Of a stretch of 64,000 nucleotides of DNA, positions 52,056-61,571 are shown in pieces. The stretch is taken from the NCBI RefSeq assembly GCF_003347205.1, contig NZ_QQBJ01000011.1, forward strand, positions 62,001 to 126,000. Direction: 5' to 3'. The notes beneath the pieces are model-generated. The model saw only the letters and a program-made list of their open reading frames with translations. It was not told the origin of the DNA and ran no database searches. The DNA is from Mycolicibacterium moriokaense (GTDB taxonomy: Bacteria; Actinomycetota; Actinomycetes; Mycobacteriales; Mycobacteriaceae). The position numbers were made by a program, and so were the translations under genes. Positions within the stretch are counted from its first letter, which is position 1. The number at the start of each line of letters is the position of its first letter.

Positions 52056-52597
52056 GCGCGCCTGCACGCATCGAGCCAGGCGGCTTCCGCGAGTTGGGCC
52101 CGATCAACTGGGCCATCGCCAAGATCGGCGCGCGGGGAATTCGCAGGCCCCGATTCAGCCTGTTGAACGTGTTGGGTCAGCACAAGCTGCTCTTCCTGGC
52201 CTGGCTGCCGTACAGCGCAATGCTGCTCGGCCTGCTGAGCAAGCTGCCGCACCGCGATGCCGAGATCGTCATCCTTCGTATCGCGCACCTGCGCGACTGT
52301 GAGTACGAACTTCAGCAGCACCGCAGGCTCGCGCGTACGCGCGGCATCAAAGCGGACCTGCAGGACAAGATCTTCGCCGGCCCCGACGCCGACGGGCTGT
52401 CCGACCGACAGCGCGCGTTGATCACCGCGACCGACGAGTTCGTCGTCACCCGCGGCGTGTCACCGGAGACCTGGGCGACGCTGGCAAGCCACCTGAACCG
52501 GGTTCAACTCATCGAATTCTGCCTGCTGGCAGCGCAGTACGACGGGCTGGCCGCCACCATCAGCACGCTTCAGGTGCCCCTGGACTTCCCGGACTGA
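52052..52597 (+). CDS. Carboxymuconolactone decarboxylase/AhpD-like protein (Rv0464c)
   Basis: A 181-residue all-helical protein of the CMD/AhpD superfamily. The typical region is ILRIAHLRDCEYELQQHRRLARTRG, where the usual C-x-x-C is replaced by a single cysteine (DCEYEL), so AhpD-like disulfide chemistry is unlikely to be complete. The function is unknown. GTG 52052 overlaps the ramB stop, and the 3' end overlaps the convergent hydrolase gene by 38 bases. Confidence 0.87.
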   Translation: MSAPARIEPGGFRELGPINWAIAKIGARGIRRPRFSLLNVLGQHKLLFLAWLPYSAMLLGLLSKLPHRDAEIVILRIAHLRDCEYELQQHRRLARTRGIKADLQDKIFAGPDADGLSDRQRALITATDEFVVTRGVSPETWATLASHLNRVQLIEFCLLAAQYDGLAATISTLQVPLDFPD

Positions 52598-53408
52598 GCC
52601 ACACCCGCAGCTGATCCATCAGCGCGGCGGGTGCGTCGGCGTGCATGAGATGGCTGCTGTCTGCCACGATCTGCACCGACGAGCCGGGGATCAGCGCGCG
52701 CAGCCGCTCGGCCCGGTCGACGGGTATCCAGGTGTCCTGCTCACCCCACACGATCCGGACGGGGATGGACATCGTCGGCAGCAGCCGCTCGATCTCGTCG
52801 AGGAACCGCTCGTCGTAGTCGACGATCTGCCGGTAAAAGGCCGGCTGTCCGTCCTCGCCGGTCCACGGCCGGACCAATTCGTCGACGGTGTCGTCGCGCA
52901 GCCCGTGCAGGCTGGCGTTCTCGACGTAAGCGCGCACGATCGCCCGGTGGATGTAACCGGGAAGCTGTTCGAGCAGTCCCGGGTTTCCCTGCACGAACTG
53001 GAAGAACGGCGACCCGTTCGGCGGGATCGCCACCACGTCGACGAGCATCAGCGACGCGTACGCCCGACGCCCGACCAGATGGGTACGCAACGCGACCGCA
53101 CCGCCGATGTCATGAGCGACCACGTGGGGACGCCGCAATCCCCAGTGGTCGAGCACAGCGGCGAACGCCTCGGCCTGCGCCCCGAAGTCGACGGGATGGC
53201 CGGCATGCTTCGACGATTGCCCGTACCCGGGCATGTCCCACAGGTGGACGGTGAAGTCCCGGCTCAACGCGTCCGCGAACCGCTGCCACAACACCGAAGA
53301 GAACGGTGTGCCGTGGCAGAACACCACTGCCGGCCCGTGACCCGCACGCCCGCAGGCGATTTCGCGCCCCTCCCAGAGAATTCGTTCGTCGAGCTCGATG
53401 CGGTTCAC
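52560..53408 (-). CDS. Alpha/beta hydrolase with aspartate nucleophile
   Basis: A 282-residue alpha/beta hydrolase. The nucleophile elbow is VAHDIGG with Asp100, not serine, which is the pattern of haloalkane/haloacetate dehalogenases and epoxide hydrolases. The oxyanion region is CHGTPFSSVLW, an acid is in GEQDTW and the catalytic His in SSHLMHADAP. The cap domain lies at about 130-210. It probably hydrolyses an epoxide or a halogenated substrate. GTG 53408 is used. It is not part of the remembered M. tuberculosis order between Rv0464c and Rv0463, so it may be a local insertion. Confidence 0.85.
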   Translation of the reverse strand: MNRIELDERILWEGREIACGRAGHGPAVVFCHGTPFSSVLWQRFADALSRDFTVHLWDMPGYGQSSKHAGHPVDFGAQAEAFAAVLDHWGLRRPHVVAHDIGGAVALRTHLVGRRAYASLMLVDVVAIPPNGSPFFQFVQGNPGLLEQLPGYIHRAIVRAYVENASLHGLRDDTVDELVRPWTGEDGQPAFYRQIVDYDERFLDEIERLLPTMSIPVRIVWGEQDTWIPVDRAERLRALIPGSSVQIVADSSHLMHADAPAALMDQLRVWLSPGSPGAPEAC

Positions 53409-53415
53409 GCCGGTG

Positions 53416-53703
53416 CTAAAGATACGTCACCCCGAGCACGACCAGTGACAGCAACACCGGCGAAATCGGCAGCGCGCACAGGAAGGCCGCCCACACCTCC
53501 GACCTGCGCTGGTACGCGCGCCAACCCAGTACCCCCGCGATGATGCCGACGACGAACGACGCCGCGGCCACCACCAACACCCAGCTGCTGACCGTGCGCG
53601 TCGCGATGGCGGCAGAGATGCCTGCCAGCCACAGCATGTGTCCGACAATCAACCCGCCGATGCCGGCGACCCAGATCGCTCTCGCTGTGCTGGCGGTCTG
53701 CAC
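53416..53703 (-). CDS. Small membrane protein (Rv0463 homologue)
   Basis: A 95-residue protein with three hydrophobic segments (AIWVAGIGGLIVGHMLWLAGI, WVLVVAAASFVVGIIAGVLGW, FLCALPISPVLLSLVVLGVTYL). A cytosolic loop RAYQRRSEV lies between the last two. The function is unknown. GTG 53703 is five bases after the lpdC stop, with no clear Shine-Dalgarno, so it is likely coupled to lpdC. Confidence 0.8.
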   Translation of the reverse strand: MQTASTARAIWVAGIGGLIVGHMLWLAGISAAIATRTVSSWVLVVAAASFVVGIIAGVLGWRAYQRRSEVWAAFLCALPISPVLLSLVVLGVTYL

Positions 53704-53708
53704 GACGT

Positions 53709-55115
53709 TCAGAAGTTGATCATGTGGCCGACCAGCCCGTGGAAGCACTCCTGCAGCGCCTCGGACATCGTCGGATGGGTGTGCACGTTGCGGGCCAACT
53801 CGGTGGCGGTCAGATCCCACTTCTGGGCCAGCGTCAGCTCGGGCAGCAGTTCGGACACGTCGTGACCGATCAGGTGGCCGCCGATCAGCTCACCGTACTT
53901 GCCGTCGGCGATCAACTTGACGAACCCGCTCGGGTCGCCCATGCCGTGCGCCTTGGCGTTGGCGGTGAACGGGAACTTGGCGACCGTGACGTCGTAGCCC
54001 TCGTCGCGGGCCTGCTCCTCGGTGAGGCCGAAGCTGGCCACCTGCGGCTGGCAGAATGTCGCACGCGGCAACATCCGATAGTCGCCGAGCGGCAATGTGT
54101 CTGCGCCGCCGATGGTTTCGGCCGCGACCACGCCCATCGCCTCGGCGACGTGGGCAAGCATGAGTTTTCCGGTGACGTCTCCGATGGCGTAGATGTGGCC
54201 CACGTTGGTGCGCATGTAGTCGTCGATGCCGATGGCTTTGCGCTCGGTGACCGCCACGCCCGCCTTGTCCAGCCCGTAGCCGTCGATGTTGGGCGCGAAG
54301 CCGATCGCCTGCAGCACCTTGTCGGTTTTGATCTCCTCGGACTTGCCGTCCTTGCTGACCGTGACGGTGACGCCGTCGGCCCCGTCATCGGAGATCGCTT
54401 CGACCTTGGTTCCGGTGAGGATCTTGACGCCGAGTTTCTTGAACTGCTTCTCGATCTCCTTGGACACTTCGGCGTCCTCGTTGGGCAGCGCGCGCGGCAG
54501 GAACTCGACGATGGTGACGTCGACCCCGTAGTTCTTCATCACGTAGCCGAACTCCATGCCGATCGCGCCCGCGCCTGCGATGACGATCGATTTCGGCAGG
54601 TCCCGCGTCATGATCAGCTTCTCGTAGGTGACGACGTTCTCCGACAGCGACGTGCCGGGCACCAGCCTGGTGCTGCTGCCGGTGGCGATGATGATGTTGT
54701 CGAACGTCACCGTCACTGGGCCGTTCTGGCCATCCCCGGTCGGTTCGACCTCCAGGGTGTGGTCGTCTTTGAACTTGCCGTACCCGTCGATCTCGGTGAT
54801 CTTGTTCTTCTTCATCAGGAAGTGCACGCCCGCGACGCGGCCGTCGGCCACCTTGCGGCTGCGGTCGAACGCGACGCCGTAGTCGAAGCTCGCCTCCCCG
54901 CTGATGCCGAACTGCTTGGCCTCCTTGGTGAAGATGTGCGCGAGTTCGGCGTTGCGCAGCAACGCCTTCGACGGAATGCAGCCGACGTTGAGGCACACAC
55001 CGCCCCAGTATTTGGGTTCGACGACCGCGGTGTTCAGCCCAAGCTGGGCGGCGCGAATCGCGGCGACGTAGCCGCCAGGGCCTGCTCCGAGAACAACGAC
55101 GTCATAATGGCTCAC
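53709..55115 (-). CDS. lpdC: Dihydrolipoamide dehydrogenase
   Basis: A 468-residue FAD disulfide reductase serving as E3 of pyruvate dehydrogenase, branched-chain dehydrogenase and the peroxidase complex. The FAD motif is [14 protein letters not shown]. The redox cysteines are in [14 protein letters not shown]. The NAD motif is [12 protein letters not shown], with [15 protein letters not shown], and the C-terminal active-site His-Glu is in [10 protein letters not shown]. The upstream gap is short and no regulator site is evident. It corresponds to Rv0462. Confidence 0.97.
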   Translation of the reverse strand: MSHYDVVVLGAGPGGYVAAIRAAQLGLNTAVVEPKYWGGVCLNVGCIPSKALLRNAELAHIFTKEAKQFGISGEASFDYGVAFDRSRKVADGRVAGVHFLMKKNKITEIDGYGKFKDDHTLEVEPTGDGQNGPVTVTFDNIIIATGSSTRLVPGTSLSENVVTYEKLIMTRDLPKSIVIAGAGAIGMEFGYVMKNYGVDVTIVEFLPRALPNEDAEVSKEIEKQFKKLGVKILTGTKVEAISDDGADGVTVTVSKDGKSEEIKTDKVLQAIGFAPNIDGYGLDKAGVAVTERKAIGIDDYMRTNVGHIYAIGDVTGKLMLAHVAEAMGVVAAETIGGADTLPLGDYRMLPRATFCQPQVASFGLTEEQARDEGYDVTVAKFPFTANAKAHGMGDPSGFVKLIADGKYGELIGGHLIGHDVSELLPELTLAQKWDLTATELARNVHTHPTMSEALQECFHGLVGHMINF

Positions 55116-55125
55116 CCCGCCAACC

Positions 55126-55665
55126 CTAATAGGGGAGGACGCCTACCAGACAGCGGCTTGCGTGTTCGCAGAAGTAGACGCCGTAGAGCACGGCCGCCGA
55201 GGCCATGGAGGCGAAGGGGGCCGACATCAGCGCGACGCCCAGCGCCGCCATCGCCGGCCTGTTGCCCACCATCGCCGCGATCAGGGCTGCCACGGTGCAC
55301 ACGACCAGGTAAACGAGCACGACGAAGACCGCGGGCTCCTTGTTGATGGAGTGGAACCACCAGTAGAAGAGGCCCAGACCGATCGCCGCCGCCACCACCC
55401 ACACGGCCGCCAGCACGAGCACCAGCGTCCAGCGCCGCAGCGACTGCACCTCGCTGGGCGGTTCGTCCGGTTCGGGCGGCGTCTCGGCCGGGGTCTCGGT
55501 GGGGACCACCGGTACTTCACCGGTGAAGGTCGGCGTGAACGGCGCCGTCGGCTCGCCGGGTGGGGTTTCGGTGTCCCCGTCTTTCGACGTGTGCTGGACG
55601 CGCGGCGGATGCCACCCCAGCGGCGCGCGGTGGCGGTGCGTGCCGCGATAGGTCTGCTCAGGCAC
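55126..55665 (-). CDS. Membrane protein (Rv0461 homologue)
   Basis: A 179-residue protein. The first 75 residues are cytoplasmic and rich in proline, threonine and glutamate (for example [16 protein letters not shown]). Three or four hydrophobic segments follow ([59 protein letters not shown]). The end has two cysteines ([12 protein letters not shown]). No function can be assigned. It is ten bases upstream of lpdC and overlaps the preceding small membrane gene by eight bases. Confidence 0.8.
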   Translation of the reverse strand: MPEQTYRGTHRHRAPLGWHPPRVQHTSKDGDTETPPGEPTAPFTPTFTGEVPVVPTETPAETPPEPDEPPSEVQSLRRWTLVLVLAAVWVVAAAIGLGLFYWWFHSINKEPAVFVVLVYLVVCTVAALIAAMVGNRPAMAALGVALMSAPFASMASAAVLYGVYFCEHASRCLVGVLPY

Positions 55666-55936
55666 CGTGCACCACCTGGATCGCGGTCAGCGCGCCGAAC
55701 CAGGCGGGTGCGATGGCGAGGATGAACGCGCCGAGTGCCGTCATCCAGCGTCGGTGCGAGGCCAGGATCAGCACCAGCCCGAACAGGCTCGGCACGCCGA
55801 CGACGACGGCGAGCACGACGTCCGGCCGAACCGTGGCATCCACCAACGTCGTTGCGGTGATTCCGCCGAGCAGCCCGACCGCCGTTCCGACCAGCATCGC
55901 GCTGGCCAACATCCACGCCCGCGGTACCGGGATCAT
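55658..55936 (-). CDS. Small membrane protein (Rv0460-like)
   Basis: A 92-residue hydrophobic protein with about three membrane segments (MLASAMLVGTAVGLLGGITA, VVLAVVVGVPSLFGLVLILAS, ALGAFILAIAPAWFGALTAI). ATG 55936 is seven bases after TATCGT on the minus strand, a leaderless arrangement, and excludes the longer frame to 56011. It overlaps the next membrane gene by eight bases, so both are probably expressed together. The function is unknown. Confidence 0.75.
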   Translation of the reverse strand: MIPVPRAWMLASAMLVGTAVGLLGGITATTLVDATVRPDVVLAVVVGVPSLFGLVLILASHRRWMTALGAFILAIAPAWFGALTAIQVVHGA

Positions 55937-55973
55937 GTGCTCGACGATAACGCCGCTTCGCGTGCGGGCCGTT

Positions 55974-56468
55974 CTACCTGCCCGGCGTGGCAGGTAACGG
56001 ACACGCATCAACCGCTTCGGCGACGATGTGTGTGCCGTTCGACGCAGGCCGCACCCCGCGCTCGTAGTCCGCGCCGGTCACCGGCGAATCGTCGGCCAAC
56101 CCGCGATTCTCGGCGTCGGTGAACGCGCGGCCCCGCGACAGGAAGCGCACGCCCTCGGGAGCCTCGACGCTGAACCCGCCGCCGCGGCCCGGCACCACAT
56201 CGATCACCAGTTGGGTGTGTTTCCACGCCTCGAACTGGGGCCCGGAGATCCACACCGGCACGCCCGTGTCCCCGACGTCGAACACGGCCAGCAGCACATC
56301 GCGGTCGCCGACGATGAAATCGCCGTCGGGGTAGCACATCGGCGACGAGCCATCGCAGCAGCCGCCGGACTGGTGAAACATCAGCGCGCCGTGCTTGGCC
56401 TGCAGAGTCTGCAGCAGGTCTGCGGCCGCGCGGGTGATCAGCGCCCGCGGCGGCGTGGGATCGGGCAT
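55974..56468 (-). CDS. DUF779 family protein (Rv0459 homologue)
   Basis: A 164-residue protein with DUF779 signatures: ALMFHQSGGCCDGSSPMCYP, with three cysteines that may bind metal, then VWISGPQFEAWKHTQLVIDVVPGRGGGFSVE in pieces. The protein family is usually found beside an acetaldehyde-type aldehyde dehydrogenase (Rv0458); here that neighbour is absent and a cox cluster follows. ATG 56468 has GGGGAG five bases upstream; GTG 56474 is too close to it. Confidence 0.88.
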   Translation of the reverse strand: MPDPTPPRALITRAAADLLQTLQAKHGALMFHQSGGCCDGSSPMCYPDGDFIVGDRDVLLAVFDVGDTGVPVWISGPQFEAWKHTQLVIDVVPGRGGGFSVEAPEGVRFLSRGRAFTDAENRGLADDSPVTGADYERGVRPASNGTHIVAEAVDACPLPATPGR

Positions 56469-56541
56469 CAGCACTCCCCTTTCTCGCCAACAATTGGAAT
56501 CTAGCCCCGTGAAGATGCTGAGCGCAGACCGAGCGCTGACC

Positions 56542-56547
56542 TAGGCT
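56542..56547 (+). promoter_or_regulatory. Leaderless-type -10 box of the cox operon
   Basis: TAGGCT ends seven bases before GTG 56555, with no Shine-Dalgarno sequence. It is the likely promoter of the coxDESLM module. Confidence 0.45.
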
Positions 56548-56554
56548 CGCGAGC

Positions 56555-57448
56555 GTGAGCGATTCCAGGCCAGACGTCGGATCGCCTGCGCAAATGGCGA
56601 CGATGCTGGAGGCGACCGGCTATCTCGCCGACGACGGTGTGGCCACGGCCGCCTACCTGGCGCTGCGGATGGGACGGCCGCTGTTCTGCGAGGGCGAGCC
56701 CGGCACCGGGAAGACCTCGCTTGCCGCCGCGCTGGCCGACGCGTTGGCGCTGCCACTCATCCGGCTGCAATGCCACGAGGGAATCGACGCCGCACAGGCG
56801 CTCTACGACTGGGACTTCCCGCGCCAGCTGCTGCACCTGCGGGCACTGGAGGCGGCGAGCGCCGGCAATCTGGAGGCCGAATCCGCCGAACGCTCGCTCT
56901 ACACCGAGCGCTTCCTGCTGGCCCGACCGCTCCTGCGGGCGCTCACCGAGGCGCCGTGCGTGTTGCTCGTCGACGAAATCGACAGGGCCGATGACGAATT
57001 CGAGGCGTTTCTGCTCGAGGTGCTCGACGAGAACGCAGTGACGATCCCCGAACTCGGTGAGATCCGCGCGGCGACGCCGCCGCTGGTGGTGCTCACCTCA
57101 AACCGCACCCGCGACGTGCACGATGCGCTCAAGCGGCGCTGCCTCTACCACTGGCTCGAGCATCCGGACCTGGCCCGCGAGATCGCGATCCTTCATCGCC
57201 GCATCCCCGGCATCGCCGACGCACTCGCCGAACAGGTGGCGCGCGCCGTGCACGCGTTGCGCGCCATGGAGCTGGTCAAGCCGCCGGGTGTCGCCGAGTC
57301 CCTCGACTGGGCGCGGGCGCTGCGCGAACTCGACCGCGATGTGCTCGACGCGCAGACGGCCGCCGCCACGCTCGGTGCGGTGCTCAAGTACCGCGAGGAT
57401 CTGGAGCGGGTGGCCAGGGCGGGGCTGGACCGGCTGCTGGCCGGCTGA
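56555..57448 (+). CDS. coxD: MoxR-type AAA+ ATPase (CoxD-like)
   Basis: A 297-residue AAA+ ATPase. Walker A is GEPGTGKT (47-54), Walker B is VLLVDEIDRAD near 140, and the sensor region is VLTSNRTRD. In Oligotropha-type cox clusters CoxD helps form the Cu-S-Mo site of the CO dehydrogenase; for form II enzymes the role is likely general active-site maturation. The gene is the first of five collinear cox genes. It stands where M. tuberculosis has Rv0458. Confidence 0.9.
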   Translation: MSDSRPDVGSPAQMATMLEATGYLADDGVATAAYLALRMGRPLFCEGEPGTGKTSLAAALADALALPLIRLQCHEGIDAAQALYDWDFPRQLLHLRALEAASAGNLEAESAERSLYTERFLLARPLLRALTEAPCVLLVDEIDRADDEFEAFLLEVLDENAVTIPELGEIRAATPPLVVLTSNRTRDVHDALKRRCLYHWLEHPDLAREIAILHRRIPGIADALAEQVARAVHALRAMELVKPPGVAESLDWARALRELDRDVLDAQTAAATLGAVLKYREDLERVARAGLDRLLAG

Positions 57449-57455
57449 GGTGCCC

Positions 57456-58589
57456 ATGTCCGTTGGCCCGGAGCCGCAACGGCGGCGACATTCCACCGCA
57501 GACCCGCTGGTCGGCATCGCCGGCTTCGCGCACGCGCTCGCCGCCGCCGGGCTGTCCGTGGCATCCGACGCCGTCGAGACCTACACGCGGGCGTTGCGTC
57601 ACGTGGACGTCGCCGATCCCCGGCAGGTGTACTGGACCGGCCGCGCGACGCTGTGCCGGGCCCCCGACGACATCCCGCGCTACGACTTGGTTTTCGAGAG
57701 CTGGTTCGGCGGAACCGTGCCCAACCGGACGCCGCATCGCACGCAGCAGCCGCGTCGTTCCCGAATCGCCGCCCTCGACGCCGCAGGCGCCACCGAGACC
57801 GGCGCCGAGACGCCTCGGCTCCGGGTCGCCGCCGCCGACACCGAGATCCTTCGCCACCGCGACATCGCCGAACTGACTGCCGCCGAGCGGGCACACCTCG
57901 CCGAACTGATCGCCGAACTACGCCCGCACACCGCGGTTCGCCCGGCCCTGCGGCTGCGGCCGTCGCGCCGGGGGCGCGTCGATGCCCGACGCACCGTGCG
58001 CCACATGCTCGCCGCGGGCGGCGAACCGGTCCGGCCCCGGCACCACCGAAGGGCCACCCGGCCGCGGCGAACCGTGCTGCTGCTCGACGTGTCCGGCTCG
58101 ATGAGCCCGTATGCCGACGCACTGCTTCGGTTCGCGCACGTCGTCGCCCGCGCGAACCCCGGCACCGAGGTGTTCTCGCTGGGCACCCGCATGACCCGGC
58201 TGACGCGGGCGCTGCGCATCCGCGATGCCGAACTGGCACTGGCCACCGCGGGCCGGGCGGTGCCTGACTGGGCCGGCGGAACCCGGCTCGGCGAGACGAT
58301 GCGCGCGTTCCTCGACCGCTGGGGCCGACGCGGCATCGCCCGCGGTGCGGTCGTGGTCACCTTCTCCGACGGCTGGGAGCGCGGCGATCCGTCGCTGCTC
58401 GCCGAGCAGATGGCCGCCCTGGCGCGGCTGGCCCACGCGGTGCTGTGGGTGAACCCGCATGCGGGCGCTGACGGCTACCGGCCCGTGCAATCGGGGATCG
58501 CGGCCGCGCTGCCGTTCGTCGACCGGTTGCTGGCGGGCCACAGCCTCGCGACGCTGCAACGGCTGCTCGACGAAATCCGTGACGCCTGA
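57456..58589 (+). CDS. coxE: VWA-domain protein (CoxE-like)
   Basis: A 377-residue protein with a C-terminal von Willebrand A domain of the CoxE type. The MIDAS motif is LLLDVSGSMSPY near residue 210, with a later TFSDGWERG. The N-terminal 200 residues are arginine/alanine-rich with DPRQVYWTGRATLCR. It pairs with the MoxR ATPase seven bases upstream as a chaperone machine for the molybdenum hydroxylase. ATG 57456 follows a weak GAGG. Confidence 0.9.
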   Translation: MSVGPEPQRRRHSTADPLVGIAGFAHALAAAGLSVASDAVETYTRALRHVDVADPRQVYWTGRATLCRAPDDIPRYDLVFESWFGGTVPNRTPHRTQQPRRSRIAALDAAGATETGAETPRLRVAAADTEILRHRDIAELTAAERAHLAELIAELRPHTAVRPALRLRPSRRGRVDARRTVRHMLAAGGEPVRPRHHRRATRPRRTVLLLDVSGSMSPYADALLRFAHVVARANPGTEVFSLGTRMTRLTRALRIRDAELALATAGRAVPDWAGGTRLGETMRAFLDRWGRRGIARGAVVVTFSDGWERGDPSLLAEQMAALARLAHAVLWVNPHAGADGYRPVQSGIAAALPFVDRLLAGHSLATLQRLLDEIRDA

Positions 58590-58659
58590 GCGCGACTGAT
58601 ACGGAACCGGTTTCGTCGTTTCGGGCGTTCGCGGCCGCCGGTCAGAGCAGAGTGGGGCT

Positions 58660-59169
58660 ATGCGCATCACTGTCACCGTCGATGGAACGACTTACACAGA
58701 CGAGGTGGAGCCGCGGCTTCTGCTCGTGCACTACCTTCGCGACCGGCTGGGCAAGGTCGGAACCGTGGTCGGCTGCGACACCAGCAACTGCGGGGCCTGC
58801 ACCGTGCACCTGGGCGGCTACAGCGTCAAGTCCTGCTCGGTGCTCGCCGTGCAGGCCGACGGCGGCGACGTCGTCACCGTCGAAGGCCTGTCGCGAGACG
58901 ACGGCACGCTGCACCCCGTCCAGGAGGCGTTCCGCGACAACCACGCCCTGCAGTGCGGCTTCTGCACGCCGGGCATGATCATGCAGACCATCGACCTGCT
59001 CGCCGAAGATCCCCATCCGGACGAACACACGATCAGGCAGGGCCTGGAAGGCAACCTGTGCCGGTGCACCGGATACCAGAACATCGTCAGCGCGGTGCTA
59101 GACGCCGCGCAGCGGTTGGAAGCCAAAGGCGATGCGGCCCATGCCGATACGGCTGGAGGTGTGCGATGA
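58660..59169 (+). CDS. coxS: Molybdenum hydroxylase small [2Fe-2S] subunit
   Basis: A 169-residue subunit carrying two [2Fe-2S] clusters. The plant-ferredoxin-type site uses Cys39, Cys44, Cys47 and Cys59. The second uses Cys99, Cys102, Cys134 and Cys136 (CGFC, CRC). It shuttles electrons from the Mo site to FAD. ATG 58660 is 70 bases after coxE. The S-L-M gene order that begins here is typical of form II enzymes, in contrast to M-S-L for form I CO dehydrogenases. Confidence 0.95.
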   Translation: MRITVTVDGTTYTDEVEPRLLLVHYLRDRLGKVGTVVGCDTSNCGACTVHLGGYSVKSCSVLAVQADGGDVVTVEGLSRDDGTLHPVQEAFRDNHALQCGFCTPGMIMQTIDLLAEDPHPDEHTIRQGLEGNLCRCTGYQNIVSAVLDAAQRLEAKGDAAHADTAGGVR

Positions 59170-61571
59170 CCACCACGACTGAGCCGGAAATCGGCAAGGC
59201 GCGCGTTCGCAAGGAGGACCAGCATCTGATCACCGGGCGCACCCGGTGGACCGACAACATCGTGTTGCCGGGGATGCAGCACATGGCCGTGCTGCGCAGC
59301 CCCGTCGCGCACGCCCGCATCACCGGAATCGACACCACCGCGGCGCGCGGCATGCCCGGCGTCGTCGCGGTGTTCACCGGCGCCGACCTCGCCGCCGAAC
59401 AGGGCAGCCTGCCCAACGCGTGGCAGATCACCGAGGACATGAAGGCGCCACCGGCACCGTCGCTGGCGGTCGACACCGTGAACTTCGCGGGCGAGGCCGT
59501 CGCGGTCGTGGTGGCCCGCACCGCCTATGAAGCCCAGGACGCGCTGGAGCGCATCGACATCGACTACGACGATCTGCCGGTGGTGCTCGACCTCGCGGCG
59601 GCGGCCGCCGACGGCGCCGAGTTGGTGCATCCCGATCTCGGCACCAACGTCAGCGCGGTGTGGACGTTCGACTCCGCGGAGGCGGGCACCGGTGGCGACG
59701 TGGAAGACGCCATCCGCGACGCAGAGGTGCTGGTGGAGCGCACCTTCCGTCAGCAGCGGCTGATCCCGGCGTTCATGGAACCGCGCTCGGTGGTCGTCGA
59801 TCCGACCGGTCCCCAGCTCACGATGTGGTCGGCCACCCAGGTTCCGCACATCCTGCGGCTGATGCTGGCGATGACGCTGGAGATCCCGGAGCACAAGGTG
59901 CGGGTGATCGCCCCCGATGTGGGGGGCGGCTTCGGCGGCAAGCTGCAGGTGACGCCGGAGGAGGTGATCACCCTTCTCGCCGCGCGCAGGCTCGGCAAGC
60001 CGGTCAAGTACACCGAGTCGCGCAGCGAGTCGATGCTCGCGGCACACCACGGCCGCGACCAGATCCAGAAACTCACGCTGGCCGCCCGCCGCGACGGCAC
60101 AGTCACCGGCCTGAAGGTCGAACTGCTCGCCGACATGGGCGCCTATCTCCGGCTGGTCACCTCCGGCATCCCGATCCTGGGCGCATTCATGTTCAACGGG
60201 ATCTACAAATTCCCGTCGTATCACTTCACGTGCACCAACGTGTTCACCAACAAGGTGCCCACCGACGCCTACCGCGGCGCCGGTCGGCCGGAGGCGACGT
60301 TCGCGATCGAGCGGATGATGGACGAGCTGGCCGTCGAGCTGTCGCGCGACCCGCTGGAGTTGCGCGCCCAGAACTGGATCACCCACTCCGAGTTCCCCTT
60401 CGACACCGTCGCGGGGCTGACATACGACTCGGGCAACTACGAGGCCGCGACCGCGCAGGCGCGGGAACTGTTCGACTACGACGGGTTGCGACGCGAGCAG
60501 GCCGAGCGCCGCGAGCGCAAGGACCCGGTGCAACTCGGTATTGGCGTCTCGACGTTCACCGAGATGTGTGGCCTGGCCCCGTCACGGGTGCTCGGCTCGC
60601 TGTCCTACGGGGCCGGCGGCTGGGAGCACGCGGCGATCCGCATGCTGCCGACCGGCAAGGTGGAGGTGGTGACCGGGTCGTCGCCGCACGGCCAGGGCCA
60701 CGAGACGGCGTGGAGCCAGATCGTCGCCGACCAACTCGGGGTCCCGTTCGAGGACGTCGAGATCCTGCACGGCGACACCCAGTCCTCGCCGCGCGGCCTG
60801 GACACCTACGGGTCGCGGTCGCTGGCGGTCGGAGCCGTCGCGGTGGTCAAGGCCGCCGACAAGGTGATCGCCAAGGCCAAGCCGTTGGCGGCCCACATGA
60901 TGGAATGCGCCGAAGACGATCTGGAGTTCACCGCCGGGCAGTTCCGGGTGACGGGGACCGAAAAGGCCGTCACGCTACCCGAAATCGCGCTGGCCGTGTT
61001 CGCCGCGCACGATCTGCCCGACGGCGTGGAACCGAACCTGGACTCCGAGGCCACCTATGACCCGGAGAACTTCTCGTTCCCGCACGGCACACATCTGTGC
61101 GCGACGGAAGTGGACACCGAGACCGGGCAGGTGCGGATTCGTTCCTACGTCTGCGTCGACGACATCGGACATGTCGTCAATCCGCTGATCGTCGACGGCC
61201 AGGTGCACGGCGGCCTCGCGCAGGGCATCGCTCAGGCGCTGTACGAGGAAGCCGTGCACGACGAGTCGGGCACGCTGGTGAATCCCTCGTTCGCCGAGTA
61301 CCTGGTGCCGTCGGCGGTCGACCTGCCGAGATTCACCACCGGGCGGACCGAAACGCCCGCCACCACGAACCCGCTCGGCGTCAAGGGCGTCGGCGAAGCG
61401 GGCACCATCGCGTCCACGCCCGCGGTCGTCAACGCCGTGATCGACGCGTTGCGACATCTCGGGGTCAAGGACATCGAAATGCCGTGCAGCCCAATGCGGG
61501 TCTGGCACGCCATCGAGGCAGGAGCCGGAAGGCCGGCGACATCCAATCAAGCACAGGGAGGTGCCCAGTGA
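59166..61571 (+). CDS. coxL: Molybdenum hydroxylase large subunit, form II CoxL-like
   Basis: An 801-residue catalytic subunit of the xanthine-oxidase/CO-dehydrogenase family binding molybdopterin cytosine dinucleotide. The active-site loop is AYRGAGR (368-374), which marks form II, not the AYxCSFR of true form I CO dehydrogenase. GGGFGGK lies near 253-259 and the catalytic-base region is [10 protein letters not shown] near the C-terminus. Real form II substrates are mostly unknown; CO oxidation is doubtful. ATG 59166 overlaps the coxS stop. Confidence 0.94.
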   Translation: MTTTTEPEIGKARVRKEDQHLITGRTRWTDNIVLPGMQHMAVLRSPVAHARITGIDTTAARGMPGVVAVFTGADLAAEQGSLPNAWQITEDMKAPPAPSLAVDTVNFAGEAVAVVVARTAYEAQDALERIDIDYDDLPVVLDLAAAAADGAELVHPDLGTNVSAVWTFDSAEAGTGGDVEDAIRDAEVLVERTFRQQRLIPAFMEPRSVVVDPTGPQLTMWSATQVPHILRLMLAMTLEIPEHKVRVIAPDVGGGFGGKLQVTPEEVITLLAARRLGKPVKYTESRSESMLAAHHGRDQIQKLTLAARRDGTVTGLKVELLADMGAYLRLVTSGIPILGAFMFNGIYKFPSYHFTCTNVFTNKVPTDAYRGAGRPEATFAIERMMDELAVELSRDPLELRAQNWITHSEFPFDTVAGLTYDSGNYEAATAQARELFDYDGLRREQAERRERKDPVQLGIGVSTFTEMCGLAPSRVLGSLSYGAGGWEHAAIRMLPTGKVEVVTGSSPHGQGHETAWSQIVADQLGVPFEDVEILHGDTQSSPRGLDTYGSRSLAVGAVAVVKAADKVIAKAKPLAAHMMECAEDDLEFTAGQFRVTGTEKAVTLPEIALAVFAAHDLPDGVEPNLDSEATYDPENFSFPHGTHLCATEVDTETGQVRIRSYVCVDDIGHVVNPLIVDGQVHGGLAQGIAQALYEEAVHDESGTLVNPSFAEYLVPSAVDLPRFTTGRTETPATTNPLGVKGVGEAGTIASTPAVVNAVIDALRHLGVKDIEMPCSPMRVWHAIEAGAGRPATSNQAQGGAQ

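Noticed and set aside
59166-61571. True aerobic CO dehydrogenase (form I)
   Set aside because: The active-site loop is AYRGAGR, without the cysteine that binds copper, and the gene order is S-L-M.
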